Of a DNA stretch of 64,000 nucleotides, positions 45,449 to 54,620 are shown in pieces (position 1 is the first letter of the stretch; every line of letters begins with the position of its first letter). The notes under the pieces are model-generated. The model was given only the letters and a program-made list of their open reading frames with translations. It ran no database searches and was not told where the DNA came from. The translations under genes were made by a program, and so were the position numbers. Location of the stretch: positions 1,798,001-1,862,000 of the forward strand of contig JAAVVA010000001.1 in assembly GCA_018449715.1 (NCBI GenBank), read 5' to 3'. This DNA is from Acidobacteriaceae bacterium dw_441. Lineage in GTDB: Bacteria > Acidobacteriota > Terriglobia > Terriglobales > Acidobacteriaceae.

Positions 45449-45610
45449 GACATTCTACGGTTCCTGCAACGACGCAGAGTACGTCTAAAGTGTGCCAAAA
45501 GCTATGCAAAAGGAATGGAGAAATACGGGATTTCGCAGGCGAGAATATGCCATTCCAGCTTTTTGATCTGGTCCCTAAAACTTTAGGGATCTTGTTTTGA
45601 ATGAATTAGA

Positions 45611-45702
45611 TGGCGGAGAGGGAGGGATTCGAACCCCCGGTACCCTTGCGAGTACGTCTGATTTCGAGTCAGGTGCATTCAACCGGGCTCTGCCACCTCT
45701 CC
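45611..45702 (-). tRNA. tRNA-Ser (anticodon CGA)
   Basis: On the minus strand a 7-bp acceptor stem (GGAGAGG / CCTCTCC), a seven-base anticodon loop CTCGAAA giving anticodon CGA, a long class II variable arm (ACTCGCAAGGGT region), a TTCGAAT T-loop and an encoded CCA at 45613-45611 form a complete class II tRNA. One C-A mismatch closes the anticodon stem. Confidence 0.95.
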
Positions 45703-46017
45703 GCTGTAAGAACTATTGTAACAAGGCGTTAGCGTCTGGAGCAAACGCCCAGGGACTCTAAACCACTGCTCGAAGATCTACGAAGAGATGAAGCCGCAGC
45801 GTTTGTTCCTGCGATGCTCTGTGATGGCATTTGGCCTTCGTCTAACGCATCTCCCCTTCTATCTCTGGAACAGAGTCCACTTATCTTTACCCAAACGCTC
45901 CGTTCAGGAATAAGGACACTGGTCGCCTCAATTTCTAGTAGTCAAAGTCCTTTATTTTCCGCTCAATAGCGAAGGTTTTTTGAATCGTAAAAAAATCGAA
46001 GTCTTTGCAAAAACACC

Positions 46018-46047
46018 TTGACACTGCTTGAACTGCCTGCGTAGGAT
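46018..46047 (+). promoter_or_regulatory. sigma-70 promoter of the TonB receptor gene
   Basis: A perfect TTGACA (46018-46023), 18-base spacer and TAGGAT (46042-46047). The LacI-type operator starts 12 bases downstream, over the expected transcription start. Confidence 0.7.
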
Positions 46048-46059
46048 TTCGCACGAAAA

Positions 46060-46073
46060 ATGAGACGTCTCAT
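46060..46073 (+). promoter_or_regulatory. palindromic operator ATGAGACGTCTCAT (site 1)
   Basis: A perfect 14-bp palindrome with a central CpG, the form of LacI/GalR-family operators. The same sequence occurs at 60152-60165 and, degenerate, at 50298-50311. A LacI-family gene lies at 50449. Binding of that protein is inferred. Confidence 0.75.
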
Positions 46074-46311
46074 CTATCGATCAAAAACTTCTGAATACTT
46101 CTGCTTCGGTTTCGAATTTCGAACATAACTCCGTGAGTTCTGAAGGAGCGAAGAGGAGTTTCAATCGCGCTGCAGGTATTCACGCAACATCACAAGGACG
46201 CATCTGCTCGATGACGAATGGCCCCACAACACATTGAAAACGACCGCAGACTCTACGACTAACAGATAACAACCAGGCTCTCACGAGCTTATGGTTCCTG
46301 GAGGCTTTCCC

Positions 46312-49300
46312 ATGAATTTATTGATGCTACAAACACGATTCGTACAGCGTGGAAGATCAGCACCCCACGCGACTATCTCTGCTTCACAAAAATCTTTTGC
46401 GCGCCTTGCATTCGTGCTTCTGATGGGATCCCTGGCTTTACTTCCATTGCAATTGATCTCATCCGCCGCGTATGGACAAGCCAGTTCAAGCTCCGATGCC
46501 GTAGGCAAGGTCACAGACTCTACGGGAGCAACGATCGCTGGGGCCACCATTCATCTGATCAGCAACGCAACCGGTGCGGAGCGTACTGCTACGAGCAGTG
46601 AGAGCGGCGATTGGTCGATCCCCAACCTTCCTCCTGCAAGCTATAAGGTTCGCATCGAGAAAGATGGATTCAAAACAGCAGAGATTCCATCTCTCGATGT
46701 CGAAATCGGTAAGACGGCAAACGGATCGGCGACACTCAGCATTGGCGAGCATACAGAGACAGTCGAGATTAGTACCCTTCCCGCACAGTTACAAACCTCG
46801 GAAGCTACCGTTGGACAGGTCATCAGCCAGAAGCAGATCACCGATCTTCCGTTGAACGGTCGCAATGTGCTTCAGCTTGCGACTCTCGCCCCTGGAGTTT
46901 CGCCGCCGCAAACGGGACAGACCGGCAACCCTGGTCGTTTCGGTACACGCAGTCTCTTCATCACGATCGACGGTGGACGCGGCAGTTCCACAAACTACGT
47001 TCTCGATGGAACCTACATTCGTTCTGTTCGCTTCAATAACATGTCGATCCAACCGAACGTCGATACGATTCAGGAGTTCAATCTTCTGCGTAACTCCTTC
47101 TCGACAGAGTATGGACAGGGGCAAGCGGTTGTTTCGATGGTCACAAAATCCGGATCGAATTCGTTCCACGGCAGCGCTTATGAGTTTGCGCGTAATAGTG
47201 TCTTTGATGCTCGCAACTACTTCGCCACCTCGATTACCAATCCTGTGAAGCCCGCCTTCAGCCGTCATCAGTATGGAGGGACTCTGGGCTTTCCTATCAA
47301 GAAAGACAAGCTGTTTGTCTTTGGTGGCTTTGAAGGTCTGCGCACAAATCGCGATACTCCCGTCTACGGTGTTTACCCGACGGCAGAACAACTGGGGACG
47401 CCTGACAATCAGCTTGCCCAAGTGCTGAATCCAACCTTCCCCACGCCACAGACGCCAAATGGAGCTGCGACGATTCTTGGTCAGTACAACTACAGCGCCA
47501 CACCAACCACCACAGACAACTATGATCAGTACACGATTCGCGCGGATCAGACTTTGTCTCCGCGCAACATGCTCTTCGAGCGCTATGTCAATTTCGATTC
47601 GACGCAATTTCTTCCGTCCGTGCAGGGAGGCATTAACAATAAGCTGACCGGACGTAATGGCGTGATTGGTCATACCTTCCTCATCTCCCCTAACATCGTC
47701 AATGAAGCGCGCATCGGCTATAACATGTACTACAACTTTGAGCTTGGAGTTGGCTATCAGCCGGGGACGAATTTTGCATCGCAGGAAGGCTTGAATTACG
47801 TCACGAGTCTCACAGATCCAACACAGTATGGTCGTGCAAACGTCACGATTGTCGGTTTTACCAATGTCTTCGATAACGTCACAAGTCAGGGCGGAAGCGA
47901 AAATATTATCAGCGCTGGCGATTCGCTGAGTATCGTCAAAGGCAGACATACTCTGAAGTTTGGCTTCCAATACCAGAACCGTCGTGTCATTCTTCTGGCG
48001 GATAACAATGCTACGGGCTCTTTCACCTTTGGCCCCTGCACGGCAACGGCTTGCGACGATGCCAACAAGATCAATCCGGATACAAGCACCTACTACACGG
48101 CATTAGAGAACTATCGTCGCGGATACTGCACTGCAAGCTGTAATGGAAACTTTGGCACAACACGCGGGCATTATCGCGACAACACGTACGGCGCGTTCAT
48201 CAGCGATGTATTCCAGTTCGGTCATGGCCTTACGATCAACGCAGGACTTCGCTGGGAGTACAACTCACCCTTCATTGAGCAGAATGGCCTGGAAGGAACG
48301 CTGGACCCCACAACTGGCAAGATCAAGTACAGCAAGGTTCCGGAATTTATCCCGACGGTATTCCTTCCTTATGTAACAACTGACTCAACCTATCGCCCCG
48401 GCATCATTGAGCCTCGAAAAAAAGGCTTTGGCCCTCGGCTTGGCCTTGCTTATGAACCACGCAGCGGAACAGTATTTCGTGCGGGCGGTGGTATCTTCTT
48501 TGAGAACATCAACACGAACGAGCTTCAGTTCACTCGCTACGCTGCACCGCTCTACTTCCAACAGTCTCTCAATAACGTCTTTGTCCAGAATATGTTTCCC
48601 GATCCAACCCTCGGCTCAGCAGGACTTCCGGCTCCCTTCTCCATTCGTCCGAGCAACGCTTTGCCGTACACACTGGAATGGACGGCAAGTGTGCAGCAGG
48701 ATCTAGGGCATGGCGTCATTCTTGAGCTTGCATATACAGCCAGCGCAACTCGCAAGCTTTGGAAACGCTATGACCAGAACATGGATCTGCTGAGGCCTGG
48801 CTATACAGCGCCGGGAGTCAGCAATACTGCCAATGTTGGAGTGAGGCCGTTCCCTCAGTTCCAGCATGGTATTTTGACCAGCAGCAATGCTGCGACTGCG
48901 AACTTCGAAGGCGGCTCCGTAAAGGTTGAAAAGCGCGCCAAGAATGACGGCCTTTACTTTCTCGGCAGCTATCAATGGTCGAAGAATCTCGACAACAACT
49001 CCGGTGAGGTTGAGGCGAATGATACGGCATACTCGACGGACTTTTCTTTCGACTACTCCTATGCTCGCTTCGACGTTCGCCATCGCGCAGTTATCAGCGG
49101 AGGCTATGAACTTCCCTTCGGGAAAAACCATGCCTACCTGCAGCATGGCGTCGGGAATGTTCTTGCAGGAGGATGGTCGCTTCAGCCTGCGGTACAGCTA
49201 CGAAGCGGATATCCCTTCTCTCCATCCCGTTCCGGCGTAACCTTCGGCACGTATACTCCGGGCCGCGTCAACCTTGCTCCGGGGAGAACGCTTGCCAGCT

Positions 49301-49620
49301 CCTATCTCAGCAACCGCTCCATTAACCGTTGGTTTGATGCAAGCGCCTTCGTCGATCCCGGCGGAACAGTTCAGGGAAATGTGAGACGCAATACACTACG
49401 TGGTCCTGGGACGGTGCAGTTCGATCTCTCCGCCATCAAGAGCTTTAACTTCAGAGACCGCCTCACTGCTCAGTTCCGTGCTGAAGCCTATAACGTGATC
49501 AATCACGGAATCTTCGCTCAACCAGCGGCCAACATATCGACCCCGAGTACCGTAGGAAAGATCTCTTCGACCTCTGGAGACAATCGCAGTATCCAGCTAG
49601 CGGTCAAAGTTATCTTTTAG
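46312..49620 (+). CDS. TonB-dependent receptor, Oar-like, with N-terminal carboxypeptidase-regulatory domain
   Basis: 1102 residues from ATG 46312, preceded by GGAGG at seven bases; ATG 46291 is less likely. An extended signal sequence ends near 'SAAYGQA'. Next is a CarboxypepD-regulatory Ig-like domain ('VGKVTDSTGATIAGATIHLISNATGAERTATSSESGDWSIPNLPPASYKVRIEKDGF'), then a plug ('GQVISQKQITDLPLNGRNVLQLATLAPG') and a large barrel ending in 'IQLAVKVIF' with a terminal Phe. Acidobacteria use this class for uptake of carbohydrates and other polymers. Expression is probably controlled by the LacI-type operator upstream; the locus suggests a sugar-containing substrate. Confidence 0.9.
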   Translation: MNLLMLQTRFVQRGRSAPHATISASQKSFARLAFVLLMGSLALLPLQLISSAAYGQASSSSDAVGKVTDSTGATIAGATIHLISNATGAERTATSSESGDWSIPNLPPASYKVRIEKDGFKTAEIPSLDVEIGKTANGSATLSIGEHTETVEISTLPAQLQTSEATVGQVISQKQITDLPLNGRNVLQLATLAPGVSPPQTGQTGNPGRFGTRSLFITIDGGRGSSTNYVLDGTYIRSVRFNNMSIQPNVDTIQEFNLLRNSFSTEYGQGQAVVSMVTKSGSNSFHGSAYEFARNSVFDARNYFATSITNPVKPAFSRHQYGGTLGFPIKKDKLFVFGGFEGLRTNRDTPVYGVYPTAEQLGTPDNQLAQVLNPTFPTPQTPNGAATILGQYNYSATPTTTDNYDQYTIRADQTLSPRNMLFERYVNFDSTQFLPSVQGGINNKLTGRNGVIGHTFLISPNIVNEARIGYNMYYNFELGVGYQPGTNFASQEGLNYVTSLTDPTQYGRANVTIVGFTNVFDNVTSQGGSENIISAGDSLSIVKGRHTLKFGFQYQNRRVILLADNNATGSFTFGPCTATACDDANKINPDTSTYYTALENYRRGYCTASCNGNFGTTRGHYRDNTYGAFISDVFQFGHGLTINAGLRWEYNSPFIEQNGLEGTLDPTTGKIKYSKVPEFIPTVFLPYVTTDSTYRPGIIEPRKKGFGPRLGLAYEPRSGTVFRAGGGIFFENINTNELQFTRYAAPLYFQQSLNNVFVQNMFPDPTLGSAGLPAPFSIRPSNALPYTLEWTASVQQDLGHGVILELAYTASATRKLWKRYDQNMDLLRPGYTAPGVSNTANVGVRPFPQFQHGILTSSNAATANFEGGSVKVEKRAKNDGLYFLGSYQWSKNLDNNSGEVEANDTAYSTDFSFDYSYARFDVRHRAVISGGYELPFGKNHAYLQHGVGNVLAGGWSLQPAVQLRSGYPFSPSRSGVTFGTYTPGRVNLAPGRTLASSYLSNRSINRWFDASAFVDPGGTVQGNVRRNTLRGPGTVQFDLSAIKSFNFRDRLTAQFRAEAYNVINHGIFAQPAANISTPSTVGKISSTSGDNRSIQLAVKVIF

Positions 49621-49629
49621 TTCCACAAC

Positions 49630-49672
49630 AAAACGAGGATGCCTGATAGTATTTGTCGGGCATCCTCGTTTT
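49630..49672. terminator. bidirectional terminator after the TonB receptor
   Basis: AAAACGAGGATGCC / GGCATCCTCGTTTT is a perfect 14-bp stem with a 15-base loop, between convergent genes. Confidence 0.88.
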
Positions 49673-49697
49673 ACTACTGCTTTCGTATAAAGAATAT

Positions 49698-50210
49698 CTA
49701 AAACGCAATTCGATTGCGTCGAGCATCTACTTCTCGCGCCTCAAGTTCTGGAACCTTCTTTAGATCATCCAGTGTTTTGAAGTCGCCGCTCTTCTGACGA
49801 TAGCTGACAATACTCTCTGCCTGTTTCGTGGAAAATCCCAGTTGCGCTTCTATCTCTCCGGCGCTTGCTTTATTAATATTCACCTTTGTCGTAACAGCAG
49901 GAAAGTTTTTTACGAGGTAATCCAGAATCTCTGTGAACTCTTCATCCGAAGCCTGTGCACCAAGACCGGCCATCTTCGTGATCTCGTTCTCCCAACCTTC
50001 ACGATTCTGACCGTTAGCAATAACATTTGTCGGTGAATGACACTTGCCGCACACACGAATCAGAGTATCCTTGCCCGGACCATCAGGAAGCTTCGGATAT
50101 TGCGAGGATGTCGTGGAAGCAGTCTGTGACTGCGCCCCGGCTGCGTGTACAACAGAGGAAGCAATCAGGACCCCGCTTCCCAGCGCCAGGATGCATACAG
50201 CCACTCGCAT
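49698..50210 (-). CDS. secreted c-type cytochrome fused to a helix-hairpin-helix (ComEA-like) domain
   Basis: 170 residues from ATG 50210 (GGAGGG eight bases upstream; ATG 50225 is also possible). It has a signal peptide, then a small cytochrome c domain with haem motif CGKCH ('LIRVCGKCHSPTNVIANGQNREGWENEITKMAGLGAQASDEEFTEILDYLVKNFP', Met ligand candidate in 'KMAG'). The C-terminal domain is 'VNINKASAGEIEAQLGFSTKQAESIVSYRQKSGDFKTLDDLKKVPELEAREVDARRNRIAF', a tandem helix-hairpin-helix of the ComEA type. It is probably a periplasmic electron acceptor for the locus dehydrogenases. Promoter and degenerate operator lie just upstream. Confidence 0.85.
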   Translation of the reverse strand: MRVAVCILALGSGVLIASSVVHAAGAQSQTASTTSSQYPKLPDGPGKDTLIRVCGKCHSPTNVIANGQNREGWENEITKMAGLGAQASDEEFTEILDYLVKNFPAVTTKVNINKASAGEIEAQLGFSTKQAESIVSYRQKSGDFKTLDDLKKVPELEAREVDARRNRIAF

Positions 50211-50297
50211 GTATCGACCCTCCATAAACCTCCTTGCAGCTAAACTGCTTAGACTTCATATCTTAGCCTGTATTTTAGTCTCAATTCCATCCAAAAG

Positions 50298-50311
50298 ATG
50301 AGACGACTCAA
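50298..50311 (-). promoter_or_regulatory. degenerate copy of the palindromic operator (site 2)
   Basis: ATGAGACGACTCAA on the plus strand keeps 12 of 14 bases of the perfect palindrome; one half is intact. It sits 8 bases downstream of the -10 box of the cytochrome promoter, as at the other two sites. Confidence 0.6.
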
Positions 50312-50319
50312 TTCGACTA

Positions 50320-50349
50320 AATATAGAGATACCCTTCAAACACTGTCAA
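50320..50349 (-). promoter_or_regulatory. sigma-70 promoter of the cytochrome-HhH gene
   Basis: On the minus strand TTGACA (50349-50344), 18-base spacer and TATATT (50325-50320), a near-consensus promoter driving the gene that starts at 50210. Confidence 0.7.
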
Positions 50350-50448
50350 CAATTCTGCGATAGTTCATAGATGTCGAAGGCCCCACAACACTCATCTGAC
50401 GAACGTTAGGATGAAACCTCTCATTCACAATCATGTAGGATTTGTCAT

Positions 50449-51534
50449 ATGCCGCCCACCCAAAAGGAGCTAGCAAAGCTGGCAGGCGTCTCTGCCGGAA
50501 CTGTCTCGAACGTCATCAGTGGCTCGACGAACGTCAGTGAGCGCTCACGCCAGAAGGTACTTGAAGCCATTCGCGTCCTCAACTACCAGCCCAACCTGAT
50601 CGCACGCAGTCTGCGGACCAATCGCACCCGCACACTCGGAATCATCGTTCCTGATATTACGATTCCCTTCTTCCCGAAGATCATTCGCGGAGCAGAATCC
50701 GCGGCTCGAGAACATGGCTACTTCCTTATCGTGCTCGATTCCGAAGGCAGCTCCGATCGCGAATCGGACCTGATTGCACTCCTCCGCGCTCAGCGAGTAG
50801 AAGGTGTGCTTCTTGTTACCGCCGGTGGTCTTGAGGTGCTACCGGAGCGCCTCAAGACTGCGCAGACGCACTTTCCGGTTGTCTGCCTGGACCGCCTTCC
50901 CGCTGATCTCCATATAGACTCCGTGTGTGTTGATGACACAGGGGCAGCAGAGATGGCCACCTCTCACCTGATGAGTCTCGGGCACCGTAATATCGCCATC
51001 ATCACTGGCCCTCTGACGTTGCGTAACGAGCAGGAGCGCCTGCGAGGTTATCGCCAGGCGTTGCAGAGCGGTGGCATCCCAATACAGAAATCGCTGATAT
51101 GGGACGCATCGTTTGAACAGGACGATGTCTCGAAACGCTGCCAGAGCGGAATGCTTCGTCCCACCGGCAGGCCTTCCGCTCTCATGGCCACCAATGGCGT
51201 CACCGGACTCGCGGCTCTGCGCAGCCTCTACTCCATGGGGCTCAGCACCCCTAAAGATTTCTCTTTTGTCACGTTTGACGAAATAACCGCGGAAGACTTT
51301 TTTCGCCCCGGAATTACCTCTATTGTGCAGCCGACCTACGACATGGGATATAAAGCCGTCGAGGTGCTTCTGGACCGCATCGAACGCGGAGACGATGCTC
51401 CACGGAAGAAGGTTCGTCTTCCTGCAATGGTGAAGGTGCGGGAATCCTCTGGAAAACCTCTCGTCGAAGTCGCAGAAACAAAACCGCGTCGTTCGGTTTC
51501 CAAAACTTCGTCAGCCTCTCGTACACGTCGCTAA
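50449..51534 (+). CDS. LacI/GalR-family transcriptional regulator
   Basis: 361 residues. The DNA-binding domain is textbook: 'TQKELAKLAGVSAGTVSNVISGSTNVSERSRQKVLEAIRVLNYQPNLIARSLRTNRTRTLGIIVPD', including the hinge helix (NxIARSLRTNRT). A periplasmic-binding-protein-like effector domain follows ('GYFLIVLDSEGSSDRESDLIALLRAQRVEGVLLV', 'FSFVTFDEITAEDFFRPGITSIVQPTYDMGYKAVEVLLDRI'). The basic C-terminal tail is extra. It very likely binds the ATGAGACGTCTCAT palindromes in this locus and is released by a sugar or sugar derivative. It is convergent with the DUF4432 gene, only six bases apart. Confidence 0.95.
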   Translation: MPPTQKELAKLAGVSAGTVSNVISGSTNVSERSRQKVLEAIRVLNYQPNLIARSLRTNRTRTLGIIVPDITIPFFPKIIRGAESAAREHGYFLIVLDSEGSSDRESDLIALLRAQRVEGVLLVTAGGLEVLPERLKTAQTHFPVVCLDRLPADLHIDSVCVDDTGAAEMATSHLMSLGHRNIAIITGPLTLRNEQERLRGYRQALQSGGIPIQKSLIWDASFEQDDVSKRCQSGMLRPTGRPSALMATNGVTGLAALRSLYSMGLSTPKDFSFVTFDEITAEDFFRPGITSIVQPTYDMGYKAVEVLLDRIERGDDAPRKKVRLPAMVKVRESSGKPLVEVAETKPRRSVSKTSSASRTRR

Positions 51535-51540
51535 CAAACA

Positions 51541-52605
51541 TCACTGTGGCTTCTGAAGCTCTTCTATTGCCCTTTGAAGTTTGCTTACATCATCAAGCAC
51601 TTCAAATCTCAGGCGAAACCGCCTCTTTTCTCCCGGAGCCAGCATCTCCAACGTACCGCGCTCGCGTTCTGCCTTTCGTCCCAATGTCCTGCAGTTAGAC
51701 GGTTCGAGCCCCAGCACGAAGTGATTCTCCCCAGTCAGCTTCCACTGCGCAAACTGTGGCAAAGTTGATGCATCGTAACTCAACCTGATTCCAAATTGCG
51801 GTTGATCGCGATCATTTGCAAGGACAATTCCTACCCAACCATCTTTATCGGCAGCCATGTCATGAAAGTACACTCGCTCCTGCTGATCTCGTACAGCCGG
51901 CTCAAATTCTGACCACCGCATTACGCTCTCTTCCGAAAATCGGTCGCTTGGATGTACTTCCTTCGTCGGCGCATAGATTTGAGAAGATGCCGTCAGCAAT
52001 GGGTATCCGAAGTTGAAGTGATACAACATCATCAGTGGTGTCACACGCACGCCTTCATTCGACACCACATCTTCAATCTCAAGAGCTGATGACTTCAGCG
52101 AAGTTGTTATTCGCCGCTCCAGTAGCATATTGGGGCCAAAGACAGAGGACTCGCGCACGTTGCCCGCAATCTCAAAGAGGCAATCTGTGCCTTCCCATCG
52201 TTCCGACCATCGCAACTGCTCCGCTGGGGTCGTTGAAATTGGCCCATGCAGCCCAAGCTCCTCACCATCATCGATAGAAGGAGTCCCGGCCATTGTCAGT
52301 CCGCATGTCGTCAACAGGCCGCCAGAAAATGTCTTCAACCACTCCAACCCACGACTTGAATAGTAGGATGGATGAACCATTCCCTGCGGAGAGTGCCAGC
52401 AAAGAGAACTGCCGCGAAAGTTCGCCTCGTAGATATCCATCCCGCGATCCGGGACCACCCAAAACTCGAGGCCAGTTGCCGTTTTTACGCGCAACGCCGA
52501 TGTTCCCCGAGCACGCCCGTCTGCGTACAGGAAAGGAGTAATCCCTCCTGCCTGCGAAAGCCTTCCGATATGACGCCGAGTTTCATCCTTACAGTCAGCG
52601 CTCAT
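51541..52605 (-). CDS. DUF4432-family (aldose 1-epimerase-like) protein
   Basis: 354 residues without a signal peptide. The beta-sandwich mutarotase pattern is visible: 'LEFWVVPDRGMDIYEANFRGSSLCWHSPQGMVHPSYYSSRGLEWLKTFSGGLLTTCGLTMAG', 'LHGPISTTPAEQLRW' and 'MMLYHFNFGYPLL' with conserved His. The family is annotated by homology to galactose mutarotase; substrates are poorly defined. It is the last gene of the minus-strand carbohydrate operon, ten bases after the DUF1080 gene, and probably handles an anomeric sugar intermediate. Confidence 0.85.
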   Translation of the reverse strand: MSADCKDETRRHIGRLSQAGGITPFLYADGRARGTSALRVKTATGLEFWVVPDRGMDIYEANFRGSSLCWHSPQGMVHPSYYSSRGLEWLKTFSGGLLTTCGLTMAGTPSIDDGEELGLHGPISTTPAEQLRWSERWEGTDCLFEIAGNVRESSVFGPNMLLERRITTSLKSSALEIEDVVSNEGVRVTPLMMLYHFNFGYPLLTASSQIYAPTKEVHPSDRFSEESVMRWSEFEPAVRDQQERVYFHDMAADKDGWVGIVLANDRDQPQFGIRLSYDASTLPQFAQWKLTGENHFVLGLEPSNCRTLGRKAERERGTLEMLAPGEKRRFRLRFEVLDDVSKLQRAIEELQKPQ

Positions 52606-52615
52606 TCACGCCCTT

Positions 52616-53476
52616 TCAGGGAAGCTTCTTCAACCAGACATTGCGGTGCGAAATCTTCACGTCTCCACCACCCTCGATCTCAAACGCCAACACACCTAAA
52701 GCAGCATAGTACTTCGGGTCCGTATCGACTAGCATAGCCATCACATGACCATTCACAATATGTGTCAGAGTGTGCCCGTCAGCAATTACCTCAAACTGAT
52801 TCCACTCCCCCGGTTTGATGAATGCTTTCAATTCATCTGAGACTCCCACCGTGCCGAGAAGTCGAGGCTTCACATTCGGTTCCGTGGCTACAACCTGCCC
52901 TCGCCAGGCAATAATGCCGCGTGAACTGTCCTGCTCATACAGCTGACCTGTATAGCGATTGTTATAGTCAAAATCAGCCTGGTATCCCGTCAGGTTCCAC
53001 TTCGCATGTTTCTTGAGTAGCTCTTGATTCTTCCTGACCCGCTGCTTCTGCTGCTCACTCATCTGCGCCAACTGATCCGTTGGAATCTCACGAATCTGCG
53101 GAGCCACAAGCTTGCTGCGATATTGAACACCTCCGTTTGCACCAGTCCCCTCCAGCTTAATCTCAAACCGCAATCTGAAGTTTCCTGGTTCACCGCCGCG
53201 CCAGATGATGTTCGTTGTGCCTGAAGGATTCGCATCACTGGAGACACCGACTATCGCTCCATCTTCGACATGCCATACATCGGACGGACCATCCCATCCA
53301 TTCAGGGTTTTGCCATCGAAGATCTGTATCCAGCCATTGTGATCGTTGAAATCAATCGGCTCTGGCTGTACAAAGCGACTGCCTCCAGCAGGAGGGCGAG
53401 CGACTTGCTGAGCAAACACAGGCGCAGCAAACATCATTGCGACAAGCAGACCTTCAATACGCCTCGATTTCCTCAT
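52616..53476 (-). CDS. DUF1080 (3-keto-glycoside hydrolase-type) secreted protein
   Basis: 286 residues from ATG 53476, overlapping the stop of the upstream oxidoreductase gene by ATGA. A signal peptide ends near 'APVFAQ'. The domain '[32 protein letters not shown]', '[23 protein letters not shown]', '[17 protein letters not shown]' and '[21 protein letters not shown]' is a concanavalin-like sandwich typical of DUF1080. Some family members cleave 3-keto glycosides made by Gfo/Idh/MocA oxidoreductases. A charged helical insert of about 35 residues (near 135-165) interrupts the fold. Confidence 0.88.
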   Translation of the reverse strand: MRKSRRIEGLLVAMMFAAPVFAQQVARPPAGGSRFVQPEPIDFNDHNGWIQIFDGKTLNGWDGPSDVWHVEDGAIVGVSSDANPSGTTNIIWRGGEPGNFRLRFEIKLEGTGANGGVQYRSKLVAPQIREIPTDQLAQMSEQQKQRVRKNQELLKKHAKWNLTGYQADFDYNNRYTGQLYEQDSSRGIIAWRGQVVATEPNVKPRLLGTVGVSDELKAFIKPGEWNQFEVIADGHTLTHIVNGHVMAMLVDTDPKYYAALGVLAFEIEGGGDVKISHRNVWLKKLP

Positions 53477-54615
53477 GCTCGAACATCCTCCCACTGCCTG
53501 TTCTTCGCGGAATCCAGAACAGCATCTGTCACATAATCAACAGCCAGGCCATCACGAAATGTCGGCGCGGCCTCTTCGCCCTTACCTAATGCCGTTAGAA
53601 AATCGGCGACCTGGTGGATGAAGGTGTGCTCATATCCAATCTGCAGACCTGGTACCCACCATTGCTTCATGTACGGATGATCGCTATCCGTAATATGAAT
53701 ACTCTTCCAACCACGCAGTCTTCCCTCATCTCTATGGTCAAAGAATTCCAGGCGGTGCAGATCGTGCAGGTCCCAGCGTGCGGAAGCGTACTCGCCATTG
53801 ATCTCGAGAGTGAATAAAGCCTTGTGTCCACGCGCATAGCGTGTCGCTTCAAACAACGCAGTTGATCCGTTCCTGAAGTGGCCTATAAACGAGCTAGCAT
53901 CGTCTATGGTTACGGGCTCCATCTTTCCTGTCAGGCTATGCTTACGTTCCTTGATGAAAGTCTCTATCATCGCGGAGACCTCGGCAATCGGCCCGTTCAG
54001 CCACAATGCCATATCGATGTTGTGTGCCAGCAGATCCCCCGTCACTCCACTGCCTGACACCGACGAGTCGAGACGCCACAGACCTTCACCTCCCTGCGGT
54101 AGATCCTGTGAGATCGTCCAATCTTGCAGGAACTGAGACCGATAGTGAAAGATACGTCCGAATCGTCCCTCATCCAGCAGGTTCTTCAGCAGCGCCAGTG
54201 CCGGAACGCGACGATAGTTGTACCACACCATGTTCGGCACCTTTGCAGCCTCAACTGCATCGAGCATCGCTTTCGCTTCTGCAGCGTTGCGCCCCAGTGG
54301 CTTCTCGCATAGCAGCATCTTCCCAGCCTTAGCGGCGGCAATTGCAATCTCTGCATGTGTGTCGTTGGGACTGGCAACATCAATCAGGTCGATATCTTTG
54401 CGCTCGATCAGAGTACGCCAATCCGACTCAATGGACTGATATCCCCAATTCTCCGCAAACCCTTTTGCACGCTCGGTGTTCCTCGCACATACCGCCTTCA
54501 AGACTGGTCTATATGGAAGATCGAAGAAGCGGGGAGCCTGCAGGAACGCATTCGAATGCGTTCTCCCCATGAATCCATAGCCTACAATTCCGATATTAAG
54601 ATCCTTCTTCGCCAT
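53473..54615 (-). CDS. Gfo/Idh/MocA-family oxidoreductase
   Basis: 380 residues. The NAD(P)-binding start is '[21 protein letters not shown]'; '[39 protein letters not shown]' carries the conserved EKP. The C-terminal dimer domain includes '[32 protein letters not shown]' with the Gfo-type Asp-x3-His. No Tat signal is seen, so it is cytoplasmic. Likely role: oxidising or reducing a sugar hydroxyl (often C3) or inositol-like substrate. It is translationally coupled to the DUF1080 gene. Confidence 0.93.
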   Translation of the reverse strand: MAKKDLNIGIVGYGFMGRTHSNAFLQAPRFFDLPYRPVLKAVCARNTERAKGFAENWGYQSIESDWRTLIERKDIDLIDVASPNDTHAEIAIAAAKAGKMLLCEKPLGRNAAEAKAMLDAVEAAKVPNMVWYNYRRVPALALLKNLLDEGRFGRIFHYRSQFLQDWTISQDLPQGGEGLWRLDSSVSGSGVTGDLLAHNIDMALWLNGPIAEVSAMIETFIKERKHSLTGKMEPVTIDDASSFIGHFRNGSTALFEATRYARGHKALFTLEINGEYASARWDLHDLHRLEFFDHRDEGRLRGWKSIHITDSDHPYMKQWWVPGLQIGYEHTFIHQVADFLTALGKGEEAAPTFRDGLAVDYVTDAVLDSAKNRQWEDVRA

Positions 54616-54620
54616 AGCTT

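Larger units (their letters stand above)
45703..46290 (+). other. long non-coding region and leader upstream of the TonB receptor
   Basis: 588 bases with no convincing open frame and visibly more A/T than the preceding genes. It contains the receptor promoter (46018-46047), the palindromic operator (46060-46073) and a predicted untranslated leader of roughly 250 bases. Between 45703 and 46017 nothing else is recognised. Confidence 0.7.

Noticed and set aside
45404-45586. 60-residue plus-strand frame beside the hypothetical gene
   Set aside because: No ribosome site or hydrophobic or domain pattern; the opposite-strand frame is more protein-like.
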